A DNA stretch of 64,000 nucleotides from Bradyrhizobium sp. Leo170. Its GTDB lineage: Bacteria > Pseudomonadota > Alphaproteobacteria > Rhizobiales > Xanthobacteraceae. The notes under the pieces are model-generated. The model worked only from the letters and a program-made list of their open reading frames with translations. It did not search any database and was not told the DNA's origin. Where the stretch lies: NCBI RefSeq assembly GCF_004296405.1, contig NZ_PSRR01000005.1, forward strand, positions 18,945 to 82,944, in the 5' to 3' direction. Shown one piece after another: positions 30,316 through 38,962 of the stretch; positions within the stretch are counted from its first letter, which is position 1, and each line of letters begins with the position of its first letter. A program made the translations under genes and the position numbers.

Positions 30316-30651
30316 TCAGCGCTTGGCGTTCAATTCCATACGAAGCTGCTCGACCTCGCGGTCTTCGGCGGCGCGGGCAGCCTCACGCTCGGCGAGGCGC
30401 CGGCGCAGGATCTCGCCCTTGATCCATCGCTCCCGCGTCCGCTCCGGCACCTGCTTCCAGAATGCTTCGAAGAACTCGGCCCCTTCAGGCTCCGCCAACA
30501 GATGAAAGAACTCTTCGAATGCGATCGCGCGCGCGCCGGACTTCCAGTTGTCGATTGTTCGGATCGAGCACCGAGCTCCATGAGCCAGGTTCTTTCGGCT
30601 GCCGCCCATCAGATGGTGCGCTAACCGTATGATTTCGGCAGTCAGATTCAT
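30316..30651 (-). CDS. Helix-turn-helix regulator at the divergent early promoter
   Basis: The protein has 111 residues. The start ATG 30651 is preferred because MNLTAEIIRLAHHLMGG begins the fold. The segment RKNLAHGARCSIRTIDNWKSGARAI is a Cro/CI-type HTH, followed by EFFHLLAEP and a long charged C-terminal helix. It is transcribed away from the plus-strand early operon with 70 bp between starts. It is therefore a good candidate for a local switch of the two early operons. Confidence 0.65.
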   Translation of the reverse strand: MNLTAEIIRLAHHLMGGSRKNLAHGARCSIRTIDNWKSGARAIAFEEFFHLLAEPEGAEFFEAFWKQVPERTRERWIKGEILRRRLAEREAARAAEDREVEQLRMELNAKR

Positions 30652-30673
30652 GGCCTGCACATTCGTTCGCGAT

Positions 30674-30695
30674 GTGCTGCACGAACGTTCAGCAC
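30674..30695. promoter_or_regulatory. Operator-like inverted repeat between divergent early genes
   Basis: GTGCTG (30674-30679), ten bases containing GAACGTT, then CAGCAC (30690-30695). It is centred in the 70-bp gap between the HTH gene and the first plus-strand early gene. Confidence 0.5.
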
Positions 30696-30721
30696 CACAA
30701 TTTGCGTCCCGCGAGAGGCTG

Positions 30722-30847
30722 ATGGAAACTGTTCCCATGATGAACACCCCCTATTTCCCGAGAAAAAACGAGATCGCCACGCCGGTGACGATCGACATCA
30801 AAGACGACGACTGGGCGCGCGCGCCCTGGCCGGAACACGGATGCTGA
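30722..30847 (+). CDS. 41-residue small protein, first of the early operon
   Basis: ATG 30722 follows AGAGG. The frame encodes METVPMMNTPYFPRKNEIA then TPVTIDIKDDDWARAPWPEHGC. ATG 30737 is an alternative start without a ribosome site. Its stop overlaps the next start (ATGCTGA). Function unknown. Confidence 0.45.
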   Translation: METVPMMNTPYFPRKNEIATPVTIDIKDDDWARAPWPEHGC

Positions 30848-31038
30848 TCGCGGAGGAATCCTTCGACGCGATGCTGCAGATGCTGATCGATGGCGGGCTG
30901 GTGCCGAAGAGCTGCGCCGCGGTCATGCTCGACCGCCTTTCTGCCCGGCTGCTATCGGCAATGACAGTGGGGTCAAACTCAAGGTCAAACGCCGGATCAA
31001 GAGGGCCGACAACGATAGGGGTTACTCGACCAGCCTAA
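30841..31038 (+). CDS. Chimeric 65-residue frame: small phage protein joined to foreign 3' end
   Basis: Residues 1-41 (MLIAEESFDAMLQMLIDGGL, VPKSCAAVMLDRLSARLLSAM) look like the start of a small conserved phage protein. After that the frame runs through DNA that belongs, in another frame, to the ATPase gene remnant. The natural C-terminus is therefore lost, consistent with a deletion junction at about 30960. Confidence 0.5.
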   Translation: MLIAEESFDAMLQMLIDGGLVPKSCAAVMLDRLSARLLSAMTVGSNSRSNAGSRGPTTIGVTRPA

Positions 31039-32078
31039 CAATCGAGGGGGCCGATGGCGCCAAATTTTCGAATCCGCAGCAGATCCTGAATAGCCTGATC
31101 GGCTCGCTGAGTTGCGATCCTCTCGAATTTATCGCGATGAAGCCGAAAGATCAGTTCGACCTGCTGAAGCGCTTCGTTCCCGGTGTCGATTTCGATGCCA
31201 TCGCCGAGGCGAACAAAAAGGACTTCGACAAGCGGACGGAGGTTAATAGGGACGCCAAGTCGCGGCGAACACGAGCTGACGCTATCGCGATCGATGAGAC
31301 GGCGCCGACGGCTCGGGTTGACGAGGCTGCTCTCGTCGCCGAGCTCGCCGCTGCCGGCGAGCAGAACGCGCAGGTCGAGCGGTACCGGGCGACCCAGGCC
31401 GCGCGCAAGCAGCGCGCCGCAGCGCTCGATGCCTCTGCCGAGCAGAAGCGGAAGCGCATCCAGGAACTGCGCGACGAAATCGAGCGATTGGAACTCGGCG
31501 AGCAAGAGGACGAAGCAGCCGCTGCCGATGTCCGGATGGAGATCGCCGATGCCGGCGACGAACCGGCGTCGATCGATACCGCTGCGCTCCAAGACACGAT
31601 AGCGGCGGCACGAGACGAGAATGCCAGATTCGATGCGGCGGAGCGCGCCCGTGCCGAGAAAGAACGGCTCGTCCAGGAAGCCACAGTTCTCGAGCGGCAG
31701 TCCGCCACCCTGACCAAAGCCATGGAGGATCGCGAGAAGGCGAAGCAGGACGCGATCGCGGCAGCGAAGATGCCGATCCCGGGCATCACGTTCGGTGACG
31801 GCGTTGTGCTGCTCGACGGCCACCCGCTTGGCCAAGCCAGTCAGGCGCAGAAGCTGAGCACCGCGATCGCCATTGCGGTGGCGCTGCAGCCGAAGCTCCG
31901 TTTCATCACCACGAAGAACGCGGCGCTGCTCGACGACGAAAGCTGGAAGGCGCTCGCTGACCTCGCCGAGCAGCAGGATCTGCTGATTATTGCCGAGACG
32001 GTGAATTCCAGCCGGCCGACCGCCGTCGTGATCGAGGATGGCCACGTCAAGGGCGCCGTGCACCAGGCAGCGGAGTAA
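30969..32078 (+). pseudogene. SMC/RecF-like recombination ATPase lacking its N-terminal Walker A part
   Basis: Reading from 30969 gives GVKLKVKRRIKRADNDRG, TSLTIEGADGAKFS, IGSLSCDPLEFIAMKPKDQFDLLKRFVPG. That is the segment following Walker A in phage SMC-like ATPases. Long coiled coils follow (EERKRIQELRDEIERLE-like region), then the ABC signature GQASQAQKLSTAIAIAVAL, D-loop LLDDES and IIAETV. The ~90 residues holding Walker A are missing. The first in-frame ATG (31137) has no ribosome site. It was probably a recombination or exonuclease partner before truncation. Confidence 0.75.
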
Positions 32079-32083
32079 CAACC

Positions 32084-32415
32084 GTGTCTGAAAGCAAGGT
32101 CGAAATTCACGTCCAGTTGAAGCGCCCTCGCCGCTTCGTCCTGCTCCTTATCCAGGCCTGCTTCTGGACCATGTTGATCGGCTCGATCGCGGTGTCCCGC
32201 GTCTGGCTCGGAGGATCATTCCTCGTCGAGATCCTCGCCACGATCTTCTCGATCGCAATGCTCGCGAAGTTCGCCCTTCAGTTTGCCGGCAAGGAAGTCG
32301 AGATGTCGACCGATGACGTCGCGGCCTGGCTCCGGGATGGCGCGCGTCGGACGTCAAGGAATGGGTGGCTGCCCGCTCCGCCAAGATCATCACCATGTCG
32401 AAGGTTCGCCAATGA
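32084..32415 (+). pseudogene. Small membrane protein with a 2-bp frameshift
   Basis: The start is GTG 32084. Two hydrophobic segments (FVLLLIQACFWTMLIGSIAV, FLVEILATIFSIAMLAKFAL) are followed by EVEMSTDDVAAWLRDGA. Near 32340-32352 the frame is lost in a GCGCGCG run. Removing one CG restores LRDGASDVKEWVAARSAK and a stop that overlaps the next ATG (ATGA) at 32412. Without correction, the frame runs to 32443 with an unlikely Arg/Pro-rich tail. Confidence 0.65.
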
Positions 32416-33521
32416 ACGCGCTCGTCTCCGCCCCGATTTCTAATAACGTCGTCCGTTTCGAGCCCGGCATTTATTTCGGTGTCCCGGAAGCTGAATACCA
32501 CGCCGACCAGTCGCTCGGCTCCACTTCGCTGAAAGAACTGATCATCGACCCTGTCGAGTATCAGCACGACCAGCTCTATCCGGGGGTCGAGAAAGAAACC
32601 ATGGCGCTCAAGTGGGGCCATGCGATTCATTGCCGTGCCTTGGAAGGGCGGCTCTCCCTCGCGGAACGGTTCGCCATTGCGCCGGCAGTGACGGACTACA
32701 AGGATGCATTGGTGACGATGGAGCATCTCCGGAGTCACTGCAAACTGGTTGGGGTCAAGCCTGGCAAGAAGAAGGAAGAAGCGATCGCGGCCATCCGCGA
32801 ATTCGACAAGGATGTCCTGATCTGGGACGAGATCATCGCCAAGTTCGAAGCTGAGAATGTCGGCCGAACCATCATTCCGCGGGATGCTCTGCACGAGATC
32901 GAGATGGCGGCGCGCTGGATGCAGCGTGATCCAAAACTCGCGCCGGTCATGCGCGACGGTACCTTTGTCGCTGGCGCTAGCGAAGTAAGCATCTTCTACG
33001 TAGAGAATGGTGTGCGACTGAAGGCGCGCATCGACCACCTCCTCTCGCACGCCATCATCGATTTGAAGTCGTTCCGTCCCTTCTTCAAGGAGCGCGCGCT
33101 CGAAGCGGCGAAGAAGGCGGTTTCGCGGATGCGTTACGATCTGCAGGCCGGTGCCTACATCAAGGCGCTGCGTGCCGCCGCCAAGCTCTATGCCGAGGGC
33201 CGGGTTTTCAACAATCCCTATGACAGGGAATTTCTGGACTCGGTGTTTCGAGCGCTTGCCGTCGCCGAAACCGATGCGGATTCCGACGACGCCCTGAAGT
33301 GGGTGTGGGTGATGATCAAGGCGAGCGGCGCTCCGCAGCCTGTCGTCGGCGAATTCGACTTGAGCAGCATGATCTTTAAGCAGGCCGTCGCCGACGTCGA
33401 CGGCGCGATCGTAGCCTACCGCGGGCTCATGGAAAAATACGGCCCGGACAATGAGTGGGAGCCGGACATTCCAGCCCAGAAATGGGGCGACACCGACTGG
33501 TCGCCATACGCCTTCATCTGA
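32412..33521 (+). CDS. RecE/exonuclease VIII-like PD-(D/E)XK exonuclease
   Basis: The protein has 369 residues, starting at ATG 32412 after AAGG. The N-terminal part (GIYFGVPEAEYHADQSLGSTSLKEL, WGHAIHCRALEG) and the nuclease core (RLKARIDHLLSHAIIDLKSF, then MRYDLQAGAYIKAL) follow the RecE/ExoVIII pattern with the D...DxK catalytic set. It resects double-stranded ends for single-strand annealing. The following gene is in the position of the annealing partner. Confidence 0.82.
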   Translation: MNALVSAPISNNVVRFEPGIYFGVPEAEYHADQSLGSTSLKELIIDPVEYQHDQLYPGVEKETMALKWGHAIHCRALEGRLSLAERFAIAPAVTDYKDALVTMEHLRSHCKLVGVKPGKKKEEAIAAIREFDKDVLIWDEIIAKFEAENVGRTIIPRDALHEIEMAARWMQRDPKLAPVMRDGTFVAGASEVSIFYVENGVRLKARIDHLLSHAIIDLKSFRPFFKERALEAAKKAVSRMRYDLQAGAYIKALRAAAKLYAEGRVFNNPYDREFLDSVFRALAVAETDADSDDALKWVWVMIKASGAPQPVVGEFDLSSMIFKQAVADVDGAIVAYRGLMEKYGPDNEWEPDIPAQKWGDTDWSPYAFI

Positions 33522-33537
33522 TCATTGAGGAACGGAA

Positions 33538-34964
33538 ATGCAGCAGCAAATCATTTCACCCGCAGATTCAATCCGAATGGAAGCAACCGGGCTTGTGCCG
33601 GACCACATGATGGACTCCGCACTGCCGGCAATCCTGAAGGCAGAGATCGATAGCCAAATTGCAACGGCGAAGGCATTCCCGCGGAGCATTCATAAAGCAA
33701 TCGAAAATATTTGCACGCTGGCCACCCTCGACGAGGAGACCGCGGCGGAGTGTCTCTATGCTCTCGTTCGAAAAAAGAAGCAGCGCGGTCGGAACGGCCC
33801 GACCGACGAGACCGAAAATAAGCCGATCGAAGGACCGAGCATCCGCCTTGCTGAGATTGCCGCGCAGTGTTGGGGCAACAATCGCATTAAGGCTCGCGTC
33901 ATCACCGTCAACAAGAAGGATGGTTGGGTTGAGGCGCTGGGCGTATTCCATGATCTCGAAACGAACATGGCATCCGAAGCGACGATCCGACGCAATATCC
34001 TGACGTCGGGAGGGCATGTCTTCTCCAATGACATGATCACGGTGACCGGCAATGCGGCCGCCGCGATCGCGAAGCGCAATGCGATCCTGGCCGGCATCCC
34101 GCGCGGCGTCACCCGGCAGGCTTATTATGCCGCACGCGCCATCGTCGCCGGTACCACGGCCACCCTGTCCGAGAACCGAGAAAAGGCAATTAGGGCCTTT
34201 GCTTCGTTCGGCGTCACGCCCGATCAGATCTTCGAAGCGCTCGGCATCGAGGGCGAAGGTGACATCAAACTCGACCACATCGCGACCCTGCGCGGCATGT
34301 TCATGTCGATCAAGAACGGGGAAGCGACGGTCGAGGAGATGTTCGCCAAGGAGAAGCCGACTGAGGGCGATCCAAACTACAATCCGCTGGTCAAGAACAC
34401 GGCCGGCGCGACCGATCAACAGACGCATCAAGCTGATGCGGCCCAGACCGAAAGTCGATCTGGAGCCGACCAGCAAATCGGCCATGCCGGTGAGAAGCCG
34501 GCTACGGATTCAGGTCAGGGTACCAGCGGAGCGACGCAGTCCCGAGACCAGGCATCGGCTTCCCCAGCCCCGGCCGATGCCGGGACGAGCCAGCGCGACA
34601 CTGGCTCGTCCCAACCTGATTTGCTGTCCGGTACACCTCCCGCCGGCGGCAATGTGCGGTCGACTGAGGTCCGCCAGTCGGCCGAGGGAGCGGACCAGGT
34701 CTCCCGTGGCGGGACGACCGGGTCCGCTCCCGATCAACTTCGCTCCTACAGCAAGGCGTTGGCGCAAATCGAAAACGGAGGCCCGGCGAAACTCGGGAGG
34801 ATGTCTCTCGCCTGGTACGAAAAGAACGGGAAAGAGAGCGCCTTCAACGACTCCGACCACCAGAAAAGGCGAAATTGATCCTGGCGGCTCACACGAAGCG
34901 CCTCACCGGCGAGATCACGATGGAGGCCTGTCTCAAGCAGGTCGAGGAGATCGTCGCACGATGA
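33538..34964 (+). CDS. Probable ssDNA-annealing protein, C-terminus frameshifted
   Basis: As read, a stop at 34878 gives 446 residues. Residues 1-~280 are the folded part (AFPRSIHKAIENICTLATLDEETAAECLYAL, GPSIRLAEIAAQCWGNNRIKARVI, GVFHDLETNMASEATIRRN, ITVTGNAAAAIAKRNAIL). This is the layout of phage single-strand annealing proteins, and it directly follows the exonuclease. A disordered Gln/Ser/Gly tail follows. At an A4 run near 34862-34868, one extra A would continue the frame to LILAAHTKRLTGEITMEACLKQVEEIVAR. That frame ends at 34964, overlapping the next ATG. Confidence 0.6.
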
Positions 34965-35425
34965 CGATCCTCGACAAGCCACCTCCGGAATGGAAGCGCC
35001 CGCCGATCCCATGCAAGGTCAAGCTTCAGGTTCTCCTCAACCAGGAGGGCCGAAGCACCATCAACAATGAGAAGCTCGGTCGGATCGAACATACCAACTT
35101 CGATCACCGGCCGGCGCTCGAGGCTCGGAAGTTCGATACCGCCGCCTGGGACACGATCCCGCCGGCGAATGATCCGAATTTCATCGAGGCGATCACGGTC
35201 AACCAGCACGACCGACGGAGCAACGGGCCAGGAGGGACGCGCCGGATCACAACGCGTGGATCCGACACCGGCGAGCGCGCGAGGACGCGCAAGATCCAGC
35301 GCAGCCACACCGAGCACCAGGCCGCTATGGAGGCTAAGGCGAAGGGCCGCCCTCGCCCGAAGTCAGCCAAACCGAAACGCCCGATCCGCGGCCGTTCGAC
35401 CTTCCCAAAGAGGAAATTGGCATGA
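34961..35425 (+). CDS. HNH-family phage nuclease-like protein
   Basis: The protein has 154 residues, starting at ATG 34961. KVKLQVLLNQEGRSTINNEKLG, then TNFDHRPALEARKFD, then TIPPANDPNFIEAITVNQHDRRSNG fits a recurrent phage HNH-like family. In it a D-H pair is followed by PANDP and a Q-H-x-x-x-x-x-G end. A basic tail follows (KAKGRPRPKSAKPKRPIRGR). Stops and starts overlap on both sides, so it is in the same operon. Confidence 0.65.
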   Translation: MTILDKPPPEWKRPPIPCKVKLQVLLNQEGRSTINNEKLGRIEHTNFDHRPALEARKFDTAAWDTIPPANDPNFIEAITVNQHDRRSNGPGGTRRITTRGSDTGERARTRKIQRSHTEHQAAMEAKAKGRPRPKSAKPKRPIRGRSTFPKRKLA

Positions 35426-36006
35426 GCATGCTGCTGGCTACGGCGCCCGAGTTCGCAAGCGCCGCCGCGCTGGCCCGCCACTATGCGGCCGTCCGGTCGA
35501 GGATGCCGCGCGTCGTCCCGCCCACGCCGCGGCCAAACCCGTTCTTGCCAAAGCCCGTCATCATTATGCTCCCGCCGCCCACCGACATCGTCCCGGATCA
35601 GCGGCGCGCGCCGCGCGAGCGTGTCGCCCGACTGACCGCTGAGGCCGAGCAGACCGCAATCCGACGCGCCATCTCAGCCTATTTCGACGCCGCGGCCGAT
35701 ACGCCTCTCGGCTACGGCACGAAGGTAAGGATGAAGATTCTCCATGCCGCAATCGCCGGCGCGTTCAAGGTAGGCCGCGATGTCGTTCTCCAGAAGTCCC
35801 GCTGGAGCGGATCTTGCCGCATCCGCCTGATCTCGATCGGCCTCGCCCACCGCCTCGTATCCGACAGCCCAAGCGCCGTCGGGATCGCGTTCGGCGTCGA
35901 CCATAGCTGCGTCTGGAATGCACGCAGGCGGGTCGGCGCCCTCATCGAGGACATCCTGGTCGAGATGTACGACGGCGCGTCCTGCTCTCTCGGAGGGCGA
36001 GAATGA
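35422..36006 (+). CDS. Protein with a DnaA domain IV-like DNA-binding end
   Basis: The protein has 194 residues. The Pro-rich N-terminal half is probably disordered. The C-terminal ~90 residues (VGRDVVLQKSRWSGSCRIRLISIGLAHRLVSDSP, SAVGIAFGVDHSCVWNARRRV) match the helix-turn-helix of DnaA domain IV: the IG-x-x-F-G-x-DHS-x-V-x-x-A box-recognition element. There is no AAA+ domain. Such stand-alone domain IV proteins may bind DnaA boxes of host or phage origins. Confidence 0.7.
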   Translation: MSMLLATAPEFASAAALARHYAAVRSRMPRVVPPTPRPNPFLPKPVIIMLPPPTDIVPDQRRAPRERVARLTAEAEQTAIRRAISAYFDAAADTPLGYGTKVRMKILHAAIAGAFKVGRDVVLQKSRWSGSCRIRLISIGLAHRLVSDSPSAVGIAFGVDHSCVWNARRRVGALIEDILVEMYDGASCSLGGRE

Positions 36007-36302
36007 CGGATCCTGCCAAACCCATCATCCGGCGGCGCATGACGTTTCACATGCGCGCCACCGGCGGCTCGACTTATGGCCACGACCTCCTCGACGAAGG
36101 CGGCGACATAATCGGTTCACTCTCGTCGTGGCTCGGCACCGGCAAGAACAGCGGACAATCGCATGACGTCTACAAGCTTCGCGACGATCCCCGTGAATTC
36201 GAGACGTTCGTGCAGTTCCGCGAGGCCTATCTCGCCAAGCTCGAGCAAACCCGCCGCGACAAGGAATGGACAGACGCGGCACCAGAAGGAGCCACGAAGT
36301 GA
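36003..36302 (+). CDS. 99-residue protein, unknown function
   Basis: MTDPAKPIIRRRMTFHMRA, GSTYGHDLLDEGGDIIGSLSSWLG, DVYKLRDDPREFETFVQFREAYL. It is a polar alpha/beta protein with no known domain. The start overlaps the previous stop, and its stop overlaps the radical SAM GTG start. Confidence 0.55.
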   Translation: MTDPAKPIIRRRMTFHMRATGGSTYGHDLLDEGGDIIGSLSSWLGTGKNSGQSHDVYKLRDDPREFETFVQFREAYLAKLEQTRRDKEWTDAAPEGATK

Positions 36303-37138
36303 TTACGGCGGATGGATACTTCGCTGATCAGCCCGTCGTGCCTGGTGCGGACGTGATCTATCGCCCGAAGGGCAACGCCGGCGAATATGCACCGCTCGCC
36401 ACGAACCCCTATCGTGGTTGCGGTCACGAGTGCCTCTACTGCTATGTGCCGCTCGCGACGCGCATCCCCCGGGACACCTTCAATGAAGGCGCCGAGCCCC
36501 GGCCTGGTTACCTTGACCGTCTCCGCCGTGACATCTTGCGCTACCGCAACGCCGGTGTCGCCGGCGGGCCGAACGAGCAGATATTTATCACGTTCTCCAG
36601 CGATCCGTTTCATCTCGGCGACCTCTCCCATACCGAGTTGACCATCAGGACGCTTATTGATGGCGGGCTTGCGTTCTGCACTCTATCCAAGGGCGGCAGC
36701 CGCGCCCTCCCCTACATCGATCTTTATCGCCGCGATCGCGACGCCTATGCCTGCACGCTGACGACACTGGATGGTGCGTTCTCGAAGCAGTGGGAGCGCA
36801 AGGCGGCGCTGCCGTGGGATCGCATCGAGACGCTGCGCCGGTTCTATGAGGCCGGCATCTTCACCTGGGTGTCGCTCGAGCCGACGCTATCGGCGGAGTC
36901 GTCGATCGAGATCATCAGGCACACTCACGAGTTCGTCGACCTCTATAAGATTGGGCGTGTGAATTACGTCGCCAAGATCGCGAAGGCGATCGATTGGCGC
37001 GACTACACCCTCCGCATCATTGAGGTCTGTCAGGCGCTCGGCGTGAAGCACTACGTCAAGCGTGACCTCCAGGAACACTTGCCTCCCGGTTATCCCAACC
37101 CGCTGCGCGTCCAGCAGCATCACGGAGCTACGGCATGA
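36299..37138 (+). CDS. Radical SAM protein, spore photoproduct lyase-like family
   Basis: The protein has 279 residues, starting at GTG 36299, eight bases after AAGGAG. The iron-sulfur motif is C41-GHE-C45-LY-C48, preceded by NPYRG and followed by YVPLATRIPRDTF. Later landmarks are IFITFSSDPFH, TLSKGGSRALPYIDLY, TWVSLEPTLSAESSIEII. The layout matches the SplB/Rv2578c-like group. It reduces S-adenosylmethionine to make a 5'-deoxyadenosyl radical. The substrate is unknown; DNA repair or base modification is plausible given the neighbours. Confidence 0.8.
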   Translation: MITADGYFADQPVVPGADVIYRPKGNAGEYAPLATNPYRGCGHECLYCYVPLATRIPRDTFNEGAEPRPGYLDRLRRDILRYRNAGVAGGPNEQIFITFSSDPFHLGDLSHTELTIRTLIDGGLAFCTLSKGGSRALPYIDLYRRDRDAYACTLTTLDGAFSKQWERKAALPWDRIETLRRFYEAGIFTWVSLEPTLSAESSIEIIRHTHEFVDLYKIGRVNYVAKIAKAIDWRDYTLRIIEVCQALGVKHYVKRDLQEHLPPGYPNPLRVQQHHGATA

Positions 37139-37785
37139 AGCCGGAATTCATCACGTTCACCGGCGTCGATAATTGGACCTCGATCGATGGCATGATCGCG
37201 CTCTCGAGCCGCTACCCGATCGAATGGGGCGTTCTGTTCTCGCCGAAGCGCCAGGGCATTGATCCACGCTACCCGCACCACGCCGGCTTGTCGCGCATCA
37301 TGTGGAGCGGACCGCGTTTGTCGGCGCATCTTTGCGGCGAATACAGCCGCAGGATCATGGCAGGCGAATGCATCGTCGACATTATCCCGGCCGACCTCGG
37401 CTCTTTCCGCCGCATCCAGGTCAACCATGCCGACCCGGAGCCGACGCGCATCATCGAATTTCGGAACGGCTGGGGCCGCATGCGCTGTATCGCCCAGACC
37501 CGAGGGGACGAGTTTCCGCGCGATACCTCGGTCGACTGGCTATTCGACCGTTCAGGCGGGACCGGAGAGGCCGCCAGCTCATGGCCAATGCATCCCGGAG
37601 GCGATCGTCTCGTCGGTTACGCCGGCGGCATATCGCCGGAGAATATTCGCGGCGTCATGTCCGTGCTCGAGCAGATGCGGGGCCGCTACTGGATCGACAT
37701 GGAGAGTGGAGTTCGGACCGAAGACAGGTTCGACATCGAGAAGTGCCGAGCCGTGTGCGAGGCGGTTTATGGAGCCGCGCGGTGA
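37135..37785 (+). CDS. TrpF-like (phosphoribosylanthranilate isomerase-like) phage protein
   Basis: The protein has 216 residues. FITFTGVDNWTSIDGMIALSSRYPIEWGVLFSPKRQG, then GLSRIMWSGPRLSAHLCGEYSRRIM, and WVGYAG-like LVGYAGGISPENIRGV with YWIDMESGVRTEDRFDIEKC, suggest a TIM barrel of the TrpF type. The phage likely uses it for something other than tryptophan synthesis. It is coupled to the radical SAM gene upstream (ATGA) and the ASCH gene downstream (GTGA). Confidence 0.65.
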   Translation: MKPEFITFTGVDNWTSIDGMIALSSRYPIEWGVLFSPKRQGIDPRYPHHAGLSRIMWSGPRLSAHLCGEYSRRIMAGECIVDIIPADLGSFRRIQVNHADPEPTRIIEFRNGWGRMRCIAQTRGDEFPRDTSVDWLFDRSGGTGEAASSWPMHPGGDRLVGYAGGISPENIRGVMSVLEQMRGRYWIDMESGVRTEDRFDIEKCRAVCEAVYGAAR

Positions 37786-38483
37786 CCGACATCCCAATTC
37801 TATTCTCAGCGCCGATGGTCAACGCGGAGTTGGACGACCGTAAGACCATGACTAGGCGCTTGGCCGTCGCGGAGCGGTTCTACCGGCCGGGTGCCAAGAT
37901 CCCCGCCGACGCGCGGGCTGTTGAGGGTGGTTTCGTAGCCGACCGGCCTTCCTTCTGGACAAAGGTGAAGCCTGGCGATCGGCTTTGGGTCCGTGAGGAG
38001 TGGCGCGTCAGCAAGAAATGGGATTCGACGAAGCCGGCCGACCTTCCGCCGCGCGCTATGTCGGTGTTGTTCACGGCTGGGGGCTCGATTGCCAACACGG
38101 CTGCTGGTTGGGCGCCTGATCTCTCGTATCCGCCGGCCGGCGTAACTGTGCCCTGGGCTGGGCGTCGTCGTGCGTCAATGCACATGCCCCGCTGGGCGTC
38201 CCGCCTCACCCTGATTGTCACGGCGGTCAAAATCGAACCGCTTCAGGACATCTCGGATGAGGACATTGTTGCTGAAGGTGCGAAGGAAGCTTTCAGCCAG
38301 GAGACAGCAGCGATCCCGGGTCCAGCCGCGTATATGGCTTGGCAGGAGAAGGCCTTCTATGCATGGCGAGACCTTTGGGTCTCGATAAACGGCCAAGACT
38401 CCTGGAACGACAACCCTGAAGTTGTTGCGATCTCGTTCGAAGTCATCAAAGCCAACATCGACGCAATAGCGAGGGCAGCGTGA
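37782..38483 (+). CDS. ASCH-like domain protein
   Basis: The protein has 233 residues, starting at GTG 37782 overlapping the previous stop. DIPILFSAPMVNAELDDRKTMTRR is the strand that opens phage ASCH/YqfB-like proteins (I-x-F-x-x-x-M-x-x-x-I-x-x-G-x-K-T-x-T-R-R). Then come KPGDRLWVREEW and RWASRLTLIVTAVKIEPLQDISDEDI. ASCH domains bind RNA or modified nucleosides. Clustering with radical SAM and TrpF-like genes suggests a nucleotide or RNA modification unit. Confidence 0.7.
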   Translation: MTDIPILFSAPMVNAELDDRKTMTRRLAVAERFYRPGAKIPADARAVEGGFVADRPSFWTKVKPGDRLWVREEWRVSKKWDSTKPADLPPRAMSVLFTAGGSIANTAAGWAPDLSYPPAGVTVPWAGRRRASMHMPRWASRLTLIVTAVKIEPLQDISDEDIVAEGAKEAFSQETAAIPGPAAYMAWQEKAFYAWRDLWVSINGQDSWNDNPEVVAISFEVIKANIDAIARAA

Positions 38484-38962
38484 CCGAACTCGCTCCGCTC
38501 TGCTGCGGCGTAGCCGCCAGGTTGACCGACGGTCGCGAGATCTACCCGCGCCGCACCGACTTGCACCACAAGCTCATATATAAGTGCGATCGGTGTGGGG
38601 CGTATTGCGGCTGTCATCCCGGTACCACGAAGAGCCTCGGCACACCGGCAAACTCTGAGACCCGCCGGGCTCGGTCGGACTTCCACGACCAGGTCTTTGA
38701 CCCGCTCTGGAAGACCGCGGTGATCACCGGCGGATACACCGTTCGGGACGAGCGCGAGGCCAACCGAATACGGAAGGCGGCACGCAATCGCCTCTACGTC
38801 TATCTCGCGAACCATCTCGGCATCAGTCGGGACGACTGTCACACCGCGATGTTCACGATCGATCATATCCGGCGCGCCACCGAGATCCTGAAGGACGTCA
38901 CCTATCTGGATATTCGCGCCTGGCACCGCGCGCTCTACAGGTCAAAAGGGAAAGCGGCATGA
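38480..38962 (+). CDS. DUF3268-type zinc-finger protein
   Basis: The protein has 160 residues, starting at GTG 38480. APLCCGVAARLTDGREIYP is followed by LIYKCDRCGAYCGCHPGTTKSLGT and ARSDFHDQVFDPLWKTAV. That gives a zinc finger (CC, C-x2-C, C-x-C-H) with the downstream Phe/Trp-rich helix typical of DUF3268. A C-terminal ~70 residues with a helix pair follow. Function unknown. Confidence 0.7.
   Translation: MTELAPLCCGVAARLTDGREIYPRRTDLHHKLIYKCDRCGAYCGCHPGTTKSLGTPANSETRRARSDFHDQVFDPLWKTAVITGGYTVRDEREANRIRKAARNRLYVYLANHLGISRDDCHTAMFTIDHIRRATEILKDVTYLDIRAWHRALYRSKGKAA

Noticed and set aside
34052..34960. A long plus-strand frame upstream of the HNH-like gene
   Set aside because: It lies over the annealing-protein gene in another frame and has Arg/Ser-rich shadow composition; only the part from 34961 is supported.
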